In this document: positions 17,283-25,452 of the stretch, one piece after another
Position numbering within the stretch: the first letter of the stretch is position 1
How the letters are laid out: every line of letters begins with the position of its first letter
Assembly: GCF_023541015.1 (NCBI RefSeq)
Contig: NZ_JALNPR010000006.1
Span: forward strand, 62,001-126,000
Direction: 5' to 3'
DNA: 64,000 nt
Source: Marivivens donghaensis
Lineage (GTDB): Bacteria; Pseudomonadota; Alphaproteobacteria; Rhodobacterales; Rhodobacteraceae
Notes under the pieces: model-generated
The model's input: only the letters and a program-made list of their open reading frames with translations
Databases searched by the model: none
Told to the model about the DNA's origin: nothing
Position numbers and translations under genes: made by a program

Positions 17283-19973
17283 GCGATTGAACTCATCACC
17301 GATGATCTGTTCGATTTCGACGTAGTTCAGGGTTTCACCCGTCGGTACGCCGTTGGCGTCAACAAAGACGACGGTACCGTTGGTGCCGTTGCCGTTGCTG
17401 TCAGGTGTCACATTCTCGAGGTAGAACGGGCCTTTACCCGTCAGGTCGAGAACATCGAAGTCGTTGCCACCAGCGCCGCCGTCGACGTAGTCGCCAGCGC
17501 CACCATAGATAACGTCAGCATCATCACCGCCAAGGATGATATCCGCACCTTCTCCACCATCAAGGATGTCGTCGCCAGCTTCACCGCCCAGGGTATCGTC
17601 GCCATCACCACCCAGAAGCGTATCGTTGCCTTTGCCAGTCCAAACTTCATCGTTGCCTGCGCCGCCGTCAGCGTAGTCATCGCCGTTGCCGTCATTGTCG
17701 GTGCCGCGCACGTCGTCGATGATGTCGTTGCCGTCGCCCCCCAAAAGAGTGTCATTGCCGTCGCCGCCGATGAGACGGTCATCGCCTTCATTGCCTTCGA
17801 TCAAGTCGTTGCCGTCGCCACCGTCAAGGTAGTCATTACCAGCATCGTCATCCGCCAAAATGGTTTCCAGCGACATATCGGTGATCGTGACCGCTTGGTC
17901 CGTGGTCGCGCCGTTACCGTAGTCGATCACGATGCGGGCCACAGGATCCGCGATTTGGATCAGGACAGAGCCTTTCGCAGTGCCCGTGTTGATCGTGCCG
18001 TTGTCCAGATCATGCGCGGTAATCGTGTTGCCAGAGATCGTCTGACCACCTTCGGCCACAAAGGTCACAGGAACCTCAACGCCGTTCGCGTCATAGGCGT
18101 GGATGGTCAGGATATCTTGGTGAGGATCGGAGGATGTACCGACATCGATATCGTTGATACGGAACGCTACGTTCTGAACTTCGTCAGAGTAACCGCCTGT
18201 GTTCGATGCGAAATCAAGCGTAACAGTCGAGGTATCACCAGCGTGACCCGTGGTCGGACCGTAAAGCTGCAGACCAGAGTGATTGTCAAAGTTCTCGCCA
18301 GTTTCGACGTATTGAGCAGCACCCGAAACAGTCGCAGTCGCACCCGATACCGCTGGATCAAAACCAAAGGTTACAGTGACGCCGCCCAGATCTTGGGTTG
18401 CGCCGTTAGCAACGGTCGCACCTGTGCTACCGAAATCGCTCCAATCCAAAACAGCTGGTTGGGGGCTCACGTTGCCTGTGCTATCGCCGTCACCCTGAAT
18501 GGTGTCGTCGCCACTACCACCGTGGATCATGTCGTCGCCAGAACCACCGATAAGGGTATCGTTCCCTTCATTGCCTTCAATGATGTCATCACCAGCACCG
18601 CCGTCGATGAAATCGTCACCAGGAACGCCATCGTCGGTGCTGACCGTTACGTCATAGAACAAGTCGGTGATGTTCACGCCCGCATTGTCGTAGCCGTCCT
18701 GTAGGTGCTTCACGACCAACTTGGTTACAGGGCCAGCAACATTCACCAGCATCGAATAATACGGGTCAGTATCGGCAGAGCCGCCACCGTTTGAGACGCC
18801 AGTTTCATAGCCAGCAACGCCATCGAGGTTCTTGAGCGTTACACCGCCACCAGCCGAGATATCGACAGGAACTGCAACACCGTTGGCGTCATAGGCATAA
18901 ACCTGAACGGTCGAGTCAAAATCGACGTCGTTGATACGGAACGAGATATTCTCGACCGAGGTGTCAAAGCTCCACTGGTAGGTCGCGCTTTCGCCCTTCG
19001 CGTTCAACTCAGATTCCAGCGAGGAATAAGCGTTAACCGTTTCAGTACCGCTGTCGATCGAGTGAACCTTTTGCTGATCGGTCGCAAAGTTCGTGTCAGG
19101 GCTATACACCGTCGCAATGGTCGAGAAGGTCACATTTACCGAACCTGTGTTCTGGGTAAATGTGTTCAGATCATCGTCATTATCGATCGACGTGTTGTCA
19201 TGCGGATCGGGCGCCTGCGACCAGTTAAAGCTTTCGCGGACAGTCGTTGTCGTGCTTGGCGAACCGTAAACAGCGCTCTCACGATCGCCAATCAGAACGT
19301 CGTTGCCAGCACCACCGTAGAGGTCGTCATTTCCAGCGCCGCCGTAAACTTCGTCATTGCCATCAGCCGCGATCACGGTGTCGTCGCCGTCACCTGCAAC
19401 AACAATGTCGTCATTGCCTGTCTCACCAGCCAAGATCGCATCGTTATTGTCGATTTTGTCGCCGTCAGGATCACCAACGTAGGCTACGTCGATCAGATCA
19501 TCGCCTGCAGTGCCTTCAACAACGCCATCCTCGGTGGGCACGGGGGCGCAGCTGATAGTACCGATTTTCAGGTCACAATAATTGAGCCAGCTCGGATCGT
19601 AGCAGATTTTGATCGTTTCAATCGGCTCGGCGCAGGTTACGCACACGCAGTTGTTGATCCATTCATATTTCGCTTCAACAATCTCACCGAGAGCGTTCTT
19701 AAATACCACGTCACAGAGGTTGCCTGTGCCACACTTGCTCAGGCTGATGTCGTAGAGGTTAAAGCTGACGTCCTGAACATCGCACCCAAAACCGAAGTCG
19801 TAAGTGTTACCCGAATAGTGGTTATCGAGCTTCAAACAGTCGTCGTTGTTATACGACACCGTATGGCAGCCTGATGTTGACGAGGTGTAGCAGTCAAGGC
19901 TGCCCCAGCTACCCGTAAATGTGTTTGTCGAACCAAAAAGACACTTTGTCCAATCCAGCAGGAACAGTGACAT
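15756..19973 (-). CDS. RTX repeat protein with tandem Ig-like repeats, upstream part ending at an amber codon
   Basis: 1405 residues. The N-terminal 145 residues are cysteine-rich and unlike known domains. Then come an RTX block ([17 protein letters not shown]), a beta-sandwich region, a second RTX block, another copy of that beta-sandwich, a third RTX block, and the first five and a half tandem-95/cadherin-like repeats. RTX nonapeptides bind calcium and are normally exported by a type I system using C-terminal information, so a product ending here probably could not be secreted normally. The full frame (to 12810) would give 2387 residues. The protein is very acidic, typical of marine Roseobacter surface proteins. 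An AAGG sequence lies before the ATG. Confidence 0.85.
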   Translation of the reverse strand: MSLFLLDWTKCLFGSTNTFTGSWGSLDCYTSSTSGCHTVSYNNDDCLKLDNHYSGNTYDFGFGCDVQDVSFNLYDISLSKCGTGNLCDVVFKNALGEIVEAKYEWINNCVCVTCAEPIETIKICYDPSWLNYCDLKIGTISCAPVPTEDGVVEGTAGDDLIDVAYVGDPDGDKIDNNDAILAGETGNDDIVVAGDGDDTVIAADGNDEVYGGAGNDDLYGGAGNDVLIGDRESAVYGSPSTTTTVRESFNWSQAPDPHDNTSIDNDDDLNTFTQNTGSVNVTFSTIATVYSPDTNFATDQQKVHSIDSGTETVNAYSSLESELNAKGESATYQWSFDTSVENISFRINDVDFDSTVQVYAYDANGVAVPVDISAGGGVTLKNLDGVAGYETGVSNGGGSADTDPYYSMLVNVAGPVTKLVVKHLQDGYDNAGVNITDLFYDVTVSTDDGVPGDDFIDGGAGDDIIEGNEGNDTLIGGSGDDMIHGGSGDDTIQGDGDSTGNVSPQPAVLDWSDFGSTGATVANGATQDLGGVTVTFGFDPAVSGATATVSGAAQYVETGENFDNHSGLQLYGPTTGHAGDTSTVTLDFASNTGGYSDEVQNVAFRINDIDVGTSSDPHQDILTIHAYDANGVEVPVTFVAEGGQTISGNTITAHDLDNGTINTGTAKGSVLIQIADPVARIVIDYGNGATTDQAVTITDMSLETILADDDAGNDYLDGGDGNDLIEGNEGDDRLIGGDGNDTLLGGDGNDIIDDVRGTDNDGNGDDYADGGAGNDEVWTGKGNDTLLGGDGDDTLGGEAGDDILDGGEGADIILGGDDADVIYGGAGDYVDGGAGGNDFDVLDLTGKGPFYLENVTPDSNGNGTNGTVVFVDANGVPTGETLNYVEIEQIIGDEFNRAPEANDDSITTDEDTAVTINVLANDTDPDGDTLTITEATVPAEQGSVEIVNGQLVFTPADDFNGEATISYTVTDPDGNTDTANVVVTVNPVDDAPEANDDTATTDEDTAVTIDVLDNDSDPDNQPLTITEATVPAEQGSVEIVNGQLVFTPADDFNGEATISYTVTDPDGNTDTANVVVTVNPVDDAPEALDDTATTDEDTAVTIDVLDNDSDPDNQPLTITEATVPAEQGSVEIVNGQLVFTPADDFNGEATISYTVTDPDGNTDTANVVVTVNPVDDAPEANDDIATTDEDTAVTIDVLDNDSDPDNQPLTITEATVPAEQGSVEIVNGQLVFTPADDFNGEATISYTVSDPDGNTDTANVVVTVNPVDDAPEALDDTATTDEDTAVTIDVLDNDSDPDNQPLTITEATVPAEQGTVEIVNGQLVFTPADDFNGEATISYTVSDPDGNTDTANVVVTVNPVDDAPEANDDTATTDEDTAVTIDVLDNDSDPDNQPLTITEATVPAE

Positions 19974-20604
19974 ACCTTATAACTCCATTTGCCCACCCGA
20001 TCGGTAAAACCGACCGGAAATGCGAGTTCCGGTGCACTCCCCTGCAAGGGGCACACACTCGGACCTCGCACGCTAGAGTCACCTCAAGCGCGTTGATCCA
20101 AAAATCGGCAAAAAGGAAAACCCTTTCGCAGACACAATTCGGCTCATGTCGGCAACCGACACTCACCATGACCGCACCAATCGGTCATTTGCCCCCCCCA
20201 GTTAGGCTATTACTGGATATTCGATTGGATAGGTCAAACAAAGAGAAAAATGTAATGAACGCCTTAACCTAACAGAAAGACCTGTGGCGTTTCTGCGTCC
20301 TTATGCGTGAAAGATGCCGCATAAAAACACGCTATTGTTTATCTCACCGCAACAGCGCCAAAATCCAAATTCTGAATTTTTCCTTTATTTTAAATCAGAA
20401 GGTGCCCAGCCAACTAACGCTATAGTGGAAAATTGGTTCGACTTGGTGATCAACCAACCCGACACAAAGTTTCCTCATTTGAGCACGAAAAAAATCCTGA
20501 CAAAGTCGCCCCTTCGTTTCCCAAACAGAAACATTTTGAACATTTTGCTCTAATTGGCGGCATATTTTGAAGAATCGAGGCCAAAAAGCTTCTCGAAAGG
20601 ATAT
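19974..20604. other. Intergenic region upstream of the RTX gene, no gene seen
   Basis: The left part (19997-20051) holds three consecutive hairpins listed separately. The right part (about 20270-20600) is AT-rich. A 79-codon plus-strand frame at 20314-20553 lacks a ribosome site with proper spacing and resembles nothing I know, so it is not called. The RTX promoter should be here but no clear -35/-10 pair is seen. Confidence 0.6.
19997..20051 (-). promoter_or_regulatory. Three consecutive inverted repeats in the RTX leader
   Basis: Inverted repeat 1: arms 19997-20005 and 20009-20017, 8 of 9 matching, 3-nt loop. Inverted repeat 2: arms 20014-20019 and 20027-20032, perfect 6 bp. Inverted repeat 3: arms 20039-20043 and 20047-20051, perfect 5 bp. 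They lie 24 to 78 bp upstream of the RTX start codon. They overlap, so repeats 1 and 2 cannot form together, which would suit a switch or an operator. Confidence 0.45.
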
Positions 20605-20624
20605 AAAAAATCACCCTTTGGTGA
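20605..20624 (-). terminator. Intrinsic terminator downstream of tRNA-Leu
   Basis: On the minus strand a 5-bp stem (TCACC/GGTGA, loop AAAG) is followed by six T residues (20605-20610). It lies about 115 bp beyond the tRNA 3' end and is the first terminator on that strand. Confidence 0.55.
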
Positions 20625-20737
20625 ATTTGATTCGTAAGTGGTCAGAGCGGATGCAAACACCATGCCAAACGGCACAAAAGAACCCGCCGCGCGACAGCGC
20701 ATCAGGTGCAAGGTAGATCGTGTTGTTAAGAGAATAC

Positions 20738-20822
20738 TGGTGCCGGTGAAGAGACTCGAACTCTTACGACCTAGGGTCGGGGGATTTTGAATCCCCTGCG
20801 TCTACCATTCCGCCACACCGGC
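20738..20822 (-). tRNA. tRNA-Leu (anticodon CAA)
   Basis: 85 nt including an encoded CCA. Acceptor arms GCCGGTG and CACCGGC pair perfectly; the anticodon stem GGGGA/TCCCC encloses a 7-base loop TTCAAAA with anticodon CAA; a class II variable arm is followed by the T loop TTCGAGT. It reads TTG codons. Its own promoter is visible immediately upstream. Confidence 0.96.
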
Positions 20823-20832
20823 CAGTGGCGGT

Positions 20833-20861
20833 CGTTTATCCTGCTGTTTCAGGGTCGTCAA
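20833..20861 (-). promoter_or_regulatory. Promoter of tRNA-Leu
   Basis: On the minus strand TTGACG (20856-20861), 17-bp spacer, TAAACG (20833-20838), ending 11 bp before the mature tRNA 5' end. The same TTGACG box precedes tRNA-Gly in this window. It lies just before and slightly within reach of the upstream peptidase stop codon at 20865. Confidence 0.55.
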
Positions 20862-20864
20862 CGC

Positions 20865-21698
20865 TCAAAGTCGCTGAACTGAAAATGTATCGCATTGGCG
20901 CATGTCGCCGCTCTGATACCCCTTTTCGAACCAACGTTCGCGTTGATCCGACGTCCCGTGCGTAAAGGTATGCGGCTGCACGCTCCGCCCTGCATTGCGC
21001 TGCAATGTATCGTCGCCGATTTGCCGCGCCGCATTCAGTGCCTCATCCAAATCACCCCGTTCAACGGTACCCAATGTTCGAGACGCGGCACGCGCCCAGA
21101 TCCCCGAATAGCAATCCGCTTGAAGCTCAATCCGAACAGAGATGGCATTGCTTTGCGCCTCGCTCACCTGCGCACGAACTCGATTTGCTTCGCCCAAGAT
21201 GCCTAGCTGATCCTGGACAGAATGTGCGACCTCGTGCGCGACGACATAGGCAGCAGCGAAATCACCGCCCGCGCCCAACTGCCGCTCCATCGTCACAAAG
21301 AAATCCGTATCGAGATAAATCTGTTTGTCCGCGGGACAATAAAACGGCCCCGTCGCCGCCGAAGCCCCACCACAAGCAGACTGCGTTGCGCCCGAAAACA
21401 GAACCAAGGCAGGTTCTGCATACTGTTGCCCTGCCTGATCGGGCAAAATATCGGCCCAAATCTCTTCGGTGTCCGCAAGAGCCACGGCAACAAACTCAGC
21501 CGCACGTTCATCGGCGGCCGAAAGTTGTGTTGTCCCACCCTGCCCTTCGAGCTCTGACAAGAGCGGCGTGACATCCACACCCAGCGCCCATCCGATCAAT
21601 AGAACCACGACAACCCCCACACCACCGACGGCACCCGTGGCTCCGCCGCGACGCCGATCAACAATGTTCTTACTCTGTCGCCGTCCTTGCCATTTCAT
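20865..21698 (-). CDS. Neutral zinc metallopeptidase, YpfJ family
   Basis: 277 residues. One membrane segment (VGGVGVVVVLLIGWALG, about 25-41) follows a basic N-terminus, giving an N-in topology with a periplasmic domain. The zinc motif HEVAHSVQDQ (HExxH) lies in the middle, preceded by FYCPADKQIYLD, and the C-terminal FTHGTSDQRERWFEKGYQSG is typical of the family. Its substrate is unknown. It stands alone upstream of tRNA-Leu and divergent from the yqaA-like gene. Confidence 0.88.
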   Translation of the reverse strand: MKWQGRRQSKNIVDRRRGGATGAVGGVGVVVVLLIGWALGVDVTPLLSELEGQGGTTQLSAADERAAEFVAVALADTEEIWADILPDQAGQQYAEPALVLFSGATQSACGGASAATGPFYCPADKQIYLDTDFFVTMERQLGAGGDFAAAYVVAHEVAHSVQDQLGILGEANRVRAQVSEAQSNAISVRIELQADCYSGIWARAASRTLGTVERGDLDEALNAARQIGDDTLQRNAGRSVQPHTFTHGTSDQRERWFEKGYQSGDMRQCDTFSVQRL

Positions 21699-21818
21699 GA
21701 TGCACCCGCCTGTCGCAACTCAACTCATGCGTTTCTGAACAAAAACGTGTTCGTCTGCAAGCTTGACGCCGATGGTCCTGCATGGCCTAAAGCGCAAAAC
21801 AACACAGGCACGGCGCAT

Positions 21819-22397
21819 ATGCTTCGCAAACTTTATTCTTGGACCATGTCGCTGGCGGATCACCCGCATGCACTCTGGGTTCTAGCGTTTCTTTCGTTCA
21901 TTGAATCGTCCGTTTTTCCAATTCCGCCAGATGTCCTGATGATCCCGATGATCATGGCGCGCCCGAACCGCGCGTTCCTTATTGCAGCTGTTGCGACCAT
22001 TGCCTCGGTCCTTGGTGCACTGCTCGGCTATTATATCGGCTACGGCCTCTTTGACGTCATCGGCAAACCGATCCTCGATTTCTACGGCAAAGGCGCCGAG
22101 TTTGAAGTGTTCAAGGCCAAGTTCGACAGCTTTGGTATCTGGGCCGTCCTCGTCGCAGGTGTGACCCCCTTCCCGTTCAAGGTCATCACAATCGCGTCGG
22201 GCGTGCTGCAATTCGCACTGATCCCGTTTATCCTCTCGGCCATCGTGGCACGCGCGCTGCGCTTCTTTATCGTTGCAGGCCTGTTGTGGAAATTCGGCGA
22301 ACCGATCCGTGACTTTATCGAAAAACGCCTCGGCCTCGTCTTTGCAATCTGCTGCGTTCTTTTGTTCGGCGGCTTCTATCTGGTGAAATACCTATGA
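21819..22397 (+). CDS. YqaA-family (DedA-like) inner-membrane protein
   Basis: 192 residues from the ATG at 21819. It has the VTT/DedA-type pattern: ESSVFPIPPDVLMIPMI near residues 27-43, GYYIGYGLFDVIG, and VAGVTPFPFKVITIASG, with about five hydrophobic segments. DedA relatives move or flip lipids and affect envelope integrity; for YqaA proteins the function is not proven. It overlaps dsbB by ATGA, so the two are translated together. Confidence 0.82.
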   Translation: MLRKLYSWTMSLADHPHALWVLAFLSFIESSVFPIPPDVLMIPMIMARPNRAFLIAAVATIASVLGALLGYYIGYGLFDVIGKPILDFYGKGAEFEVFKAKFDSFGIWAVLVAGVTPFPFKVITIASGVLQFALIPFILSAIVARALRFFIVAGLLWKFGEPIRDFIEKRLGLVFAICCVLLFGGFYLVKYL

Positions 22398-22876
22398 CCA
22401 CATCGCGCAAAACCTACGTTCTTTTGGCGGCTGGCGGTTCGGCCGCGATGCTCTTTGGTGCGATGGTCGTGTTTCAACGGCTGATGGCCCTGCCGCCATG
22501 CGCAATGTGCATCTGGCAACGTTGGCCCCATGCGGCTGCTGTTGTTATCGGCCTTCTCGCACTGATGATCCAAGGTCGCCTCTTGCCGGGACTCGGTGCA
22601 CTCGCCGCGCTGACGACTGGTGCAATTGGCGTTTACCACTTCGGCGTTGAGCACAAATACTGGGATGGCCCAGCCTCTTGCACGGGGTCTGGCCTTTCAG
22701 GCATGAACGTCAACGACCTTCTCGCGGTTGATAGCGGGCCAAAGCTCGTGATGTGCGATCAGATCAGCTGGGAGCTTTTGGGTATTTCAATGCCAGGCTG
22801 GAACGCGATTATTTCCTTCATCCTCGCGGTCATCTGGATCAAAGCAGTCCTAGCGTCGCGCCCCACGGCGGGTTGA
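22394..22876 (+). CDS. dsbB: Disulfide bond formation protein B
   Basis: 160 residues, four membrane segments. The first redox pair is in PPCAMCIWQRWPH (CxxC); the second pair is the cysteine in GPASCTGSG and the one in KLVMCDQISW. DsbB reoxidises DsbA and passes electrons to quinone. The start codon overlaps the yqaA-like stop (ATGA). Its 3' end overlaps the convergent Lrp-type regulator gene by 27 bp. Confidence 0.88.
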   Translation: MTTSRKTYVLLAAGGSAAMLFGAMVVFQRLMALPPCAMCIWQRWPHAAAVVIGLLALMIQGRLLPGLGALAALTTGAIGVYHFGVEHKYWDGPASCTGSGLSGMNVNDLLAVDSGPKLVMCDQISWELLGISMPGWNAIISFILAVIWIKAVLASRPTAG

Positions 22877-23281
22877 AAGCAGTAGGTTCGTTTCACTGCT
22901 CGTGATCCCGTCCAAACGGCGAATGGCAAACAGCACTTCGTCGAATTTTTCGAGGGTCATCGTCCCGATCTCAGCGATAAGATCCCACTGACCGTTGGTT
23001 GAATGAACCGCCATTACCTCTGGCATGGCAGAAAGTCGGGACATGATCCGCTCTGTCCCGCGCCCCTCAATCTCTAACATCATCAAACCACGCACAGGGC
23101 TCTTCGCTACGTCGTTGCGGGTCAACACGGTAAAGCCTACGATTTCCCCGCTGTCCTGAAGCCGCGCGAGCCGTGACCGGATCGTCGTGCGCGTGACGTT
23201 CAAATCAGCAGCCAGTTCGGACAGGCTCGCACGCGCGTCACGTTTCAATGCGACAATGAGGCGTTGATCCAGTTCGTCCAT
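22850..23281 (-). CDS. Lrp/AsnC-family regulator, probably of arginine catabolism
   Basis: 143 residues. The N-terminal winged helix-turn-helix (LDQRLIVALKRDARASLSELA, then VTRTTIRSRLARLQ) is followed by a RAM ligand-binding domain (about residues 60-140). Lrp-type proteins respond to amino acids. It is divergent from arginase and ornithine cyclodeaminase with an 86-bp gap that contains paired repeats, so it probably controls them, perhaps in response to arginine or ornithine; that is inference from context. Confidence 0.88.
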   Translation of the reverse strand: MDELDQRLIVALKRDARASLSELAADLNVTRTTIRSRLARLQDSGEIVGFTVLTRNDVAKSPVRGLMMLEIEGRGTERIMSRLSAMPEVMAVHSTNGQWDLIAEIGTMTLEKFDEVLFAIRRLDGITSSETNLLLSTRRGARR

Positions 23282-23367
23282 CTTAGCTTTCCAATTTGAT
23301 CAGTGCTGGCTCATTTCGCACATTTTGATCGCTTCTGTCATCCCCATTTCGCAAGGATATTTGGCCT
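23282..23367. promoter_or_regulatory. Shared control region of lrp-type gene and arginase
   Basis: A 9-bp direct repeat catttcgca occurs at 23312-23320 and 23345-23353 (33 bp apart, three helical turns), and aattttgatc-like boxes occur near 23293 and 23322. Repeats on the same face of the helix suit the multimeric binding of Lrp-type proteins. No -35/-10 pair is clear. Confidence 0.4.
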
Positions 23368-24297
23368 ATGACACAGAAACACCTTATCTTAATCGGGGCA
23401 CCAGTCGACTGCGGCAAACGCCGTCGGGGTTGCCTTATGGGGCCTGACGCCTTTCGCACCGCTGGCATTGCCGAAGCGATCACTGAACTCGGCCATAGCG
23501 TGACAGACATCGGGAACCTGACGCCCGATACGCGACCCCTGCCCGCGCATTCAAACCCCGAGGTTTACAAGCTCGACGAAACGGTCGGCTGGACACGGAC
23601 CTTGGCCAAAGCGGCAGTTGACCATGCGCCAAACGGGATGCCTGTGTTTTTAGGTGGCGACCACGCGCTGTCGCTCGGTTCTGTTGCGGGCATGGCGGAG
23701 TATGCGCAGGAGATTGGGCGCCCTCTTTTCGTGCTCTGGCTCGACGCGCATACCGATTACCACACGCCCAACACCACAACGACGGGCAACCTACACGGCA
23801 CTCCGTTGGGCTATGTGTCGGGCCGTGAGGGCTTTGAAGATTTCCCGCCGCTTGCCGCTCCCATTCCCGCAGATCGCCTTTGCATGATTGGCCTGCGGTC
23901 CGTTGATCCTGCCGAACATGATGCACTCTCGGACACGGACGCGACGCTGGTTGATATGCGCACCATCGACGAGGTCGGCATCGTCAAACCGCTGCAATCT
24001 TTCCTTGATAAGGTCGCAGCCGCGAACGGCATCCTTCACGTTTCGCTCGACGTTGATTTCCTTGACCCTTCGGTCGCCCCTGCAGTCGGCACAACCGTCC
24101 CCGGCGGCGCAACCGTCCGCGAAGCGCACCTCGTGATGGAGATGCTCTGCGACAGCGGCGCGGTCTGTTCGCTTGACCTCGTTGAACTCAACCCATTCCT
24201 CGACGATCGCGGCAAAACCGCGTCCCTCATGGTGGACCTGACGGCCTCTCTCCTTGGTCGCCGCGTCTTTGACCGACCTACACGGAGCTATGCATGA
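23368..24297 (+). CDS. rocF: Arginase
   Basis: 309 residues, ureohydrolase family. The manganese ligands are in [17 protein letters not shown] and [10 protein letters not shown]. It hydrolyses arginine to ornithine and urea. A ribosome-binding AAGGATAT lies ahead of the ATG. It overlaps the ornithine cyclodeaminase gene by ATGA, forming a two-step arginine-to-proline route. Confidence 0.93.
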   Translation: MTQKHLILIGAPVDCGKRRRGCLMGPDAFRTAGIAEAITELGHSVTDIGNLTPDTRPLPAHSNPEVYKLDETVGWTRTLAKAAVDHAPNGMPVFLGGDHALSLGSVAGMAEYAQEIGRPLFVLWLDAHTDYHTPNTTTTGNLHGTPLGYVSGREGFEDFPPLAAPIPADRLCMIGLRSVDPAEHDALSDTDATLVDMRTIDEVGIVKPLQSFLDKVAAANGILHVSLDVDFLDPSVAPAVGTTVPGGATVREAHLVMEMLCDSGAVCSLDLVELNPFLDDRGKTASLMVDLTASLLGRRVFDRPTRSYA

Positions 24298-25337
24298 CCC
24301 TTCCCTCTGACAAAGCCCTCGTGCCGTTTGTCTCCGTCGACCACATGATGGGACTGGTCCATCATATCGGCCTCGAGACTATCCTGCGTGACCTCGCGGA
24401 CGAGATCGAAAGCGATTTCAAACGTTGGGAAGAATTCGACAAAACCCCGCGCGTGGCGTCCCACTCTGATGTTGGTGTGATTGAACTCATGCCCGCCGCT
24501 GACCACGAAAATTACGGGTTCAAATACGTCAACGGCCACCCAAAGAACACGAGCGAAGGCCTCCAAACGGTCACCGCCTTTGGTATCTTGGCCGATGTGG
24601 CGACAGGTTATCCAGTTTTACTCACTGAAATGACTTTGCTCACCGCGCTACGGACGGCAGCAATGTCAGCCCTCGCCGCCAAACACCTCGCGCCCAAAGG
24701 TGCGACGACGATGGCCATGATCGGCAATGGTGCGCAGTCGGAATTTCAGTGCATCGCATTCAAGGCAATCTGCGGCATCACCGACGTGCGTCTCTATGAC
24801 AAAGACGCGAACGCCACCGCCAAATGCGCCCGTAACCTCGCGGCGTCGGGCCTCAACGTGACGCCTTGCACCAGCGCCGAAGCGGCGATTGAGGGCGCAC
24901 AGATCCTGACGACCTGCACCGCGGACAAACAATACGCGACGATCCTGTCGGACAACATGGTCGGCCCAGGTGTGCACATCAACGCCATCGGCGGCGATTG
25001 CCCCGGCAAGACGGAATTGGCTTCCGCGATCCTGCATCGGTCATCGATCTTTGTGGAATACCCGCCGCAAACACGGGTCGAAGGCGAAATTCAGCAACTC
25101 GACGCGGATCACCCCGTGACCGAACTCTGGAAAGTCATGTCAGGGACCGCGGCAGGCCGCACCAGCGCCGATCAAATCACGTTATTTGACAGCGTCGGCT
25201 TTGCGATCGAGGATTTCAGCGCCCTGCGTTACGTCCACCGCGCTATCGCAGGAACGCCTTATTATACGAACATCGATATGTTGGCCGACCCTGACGATCC
25301 CCGCGACCTTTTCGGTATGCTACAACGGGCAAAATAG
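24294..25337 (+). CDS. Ornithine cyclodeaminase
   Basis: 347 residues, family of mu-crystallin/OCD enzymes with an NAD-binding fold (AMIGNGAQSEFQ) and substrate region LTALRTAAMSALAAKHL. It converts ornithine to proline and ammonia. It is coupled to arginase, so arginine can be used as a nitrogen and carbon source. The C-terminal DLFGMLQRAK ending is usual for the longer OCD type. Confidence 0.92.
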   Translation: MTLPSDKALVPFVSVDHMMGLVHHIGLETILRDLADEIESDFKRWEEFDKTPRVASHSDVGVIELMPAADHENYGFKYVNGHPKNTSEGLQTVTAFGILADVATGYPVLLTEMTLLTALRTAAMSALAAKHLAPKGATTMAMIGNGAQSEFQCIAFKAICGITDVRLYDKDANATAKCARNLAASGLNVTPCTSAEAAIEGAQILTTCTADKQYATILSDNMVGPGVHINAIGGDCPGKTELASAILHRSSIFVEYPPQTRVEGEIQQLDADHPVTELWKVMSGTAAGRTSADQITLFDSVGFAIEDFSALRYVHRAIAGTPYYTNIDMLADPDDPRDLFGMLQRAK

Positions 25338-25377
25338 GCCGTATTTCCAATCAGGTGACGTTTTCCGCCTTCCGCCA

Positions 25378-25407
25378 TTGCACCCTATATCCTGACTGCG
25401 GTATAAG
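25378..25407 (+). promoter_or_regulatory. Probable gyrA promoter
   Basis: TTGCAC (25378-25383), 18-bp spacer, TATAAG (25402-25407), 45 bp before the GTG start of gyrA and after the ocd stop codon. Confidence 0.5.
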
Positions 25408-25452
25408 AACCCAAACAAGATATAGAAGCCAACAGGCAGACAGGCGGACAAC

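Noticed and set aside
14922-18704. 1260-codon plus-strand open frame opposite the RTX gene
   Set aside because: It is the antisense shadow of a repetitive, biased coding array; its repeats mirror the 279-bp units, its composition (Arg/Val/His-rich) is unnatural, and no ribosome site is present.
20314-20553. 79-codon frame upstream of the RTX gene
   Set aside because: No properly spaced ribosome site, no known similarity, AT-rich low-complexity stretch.
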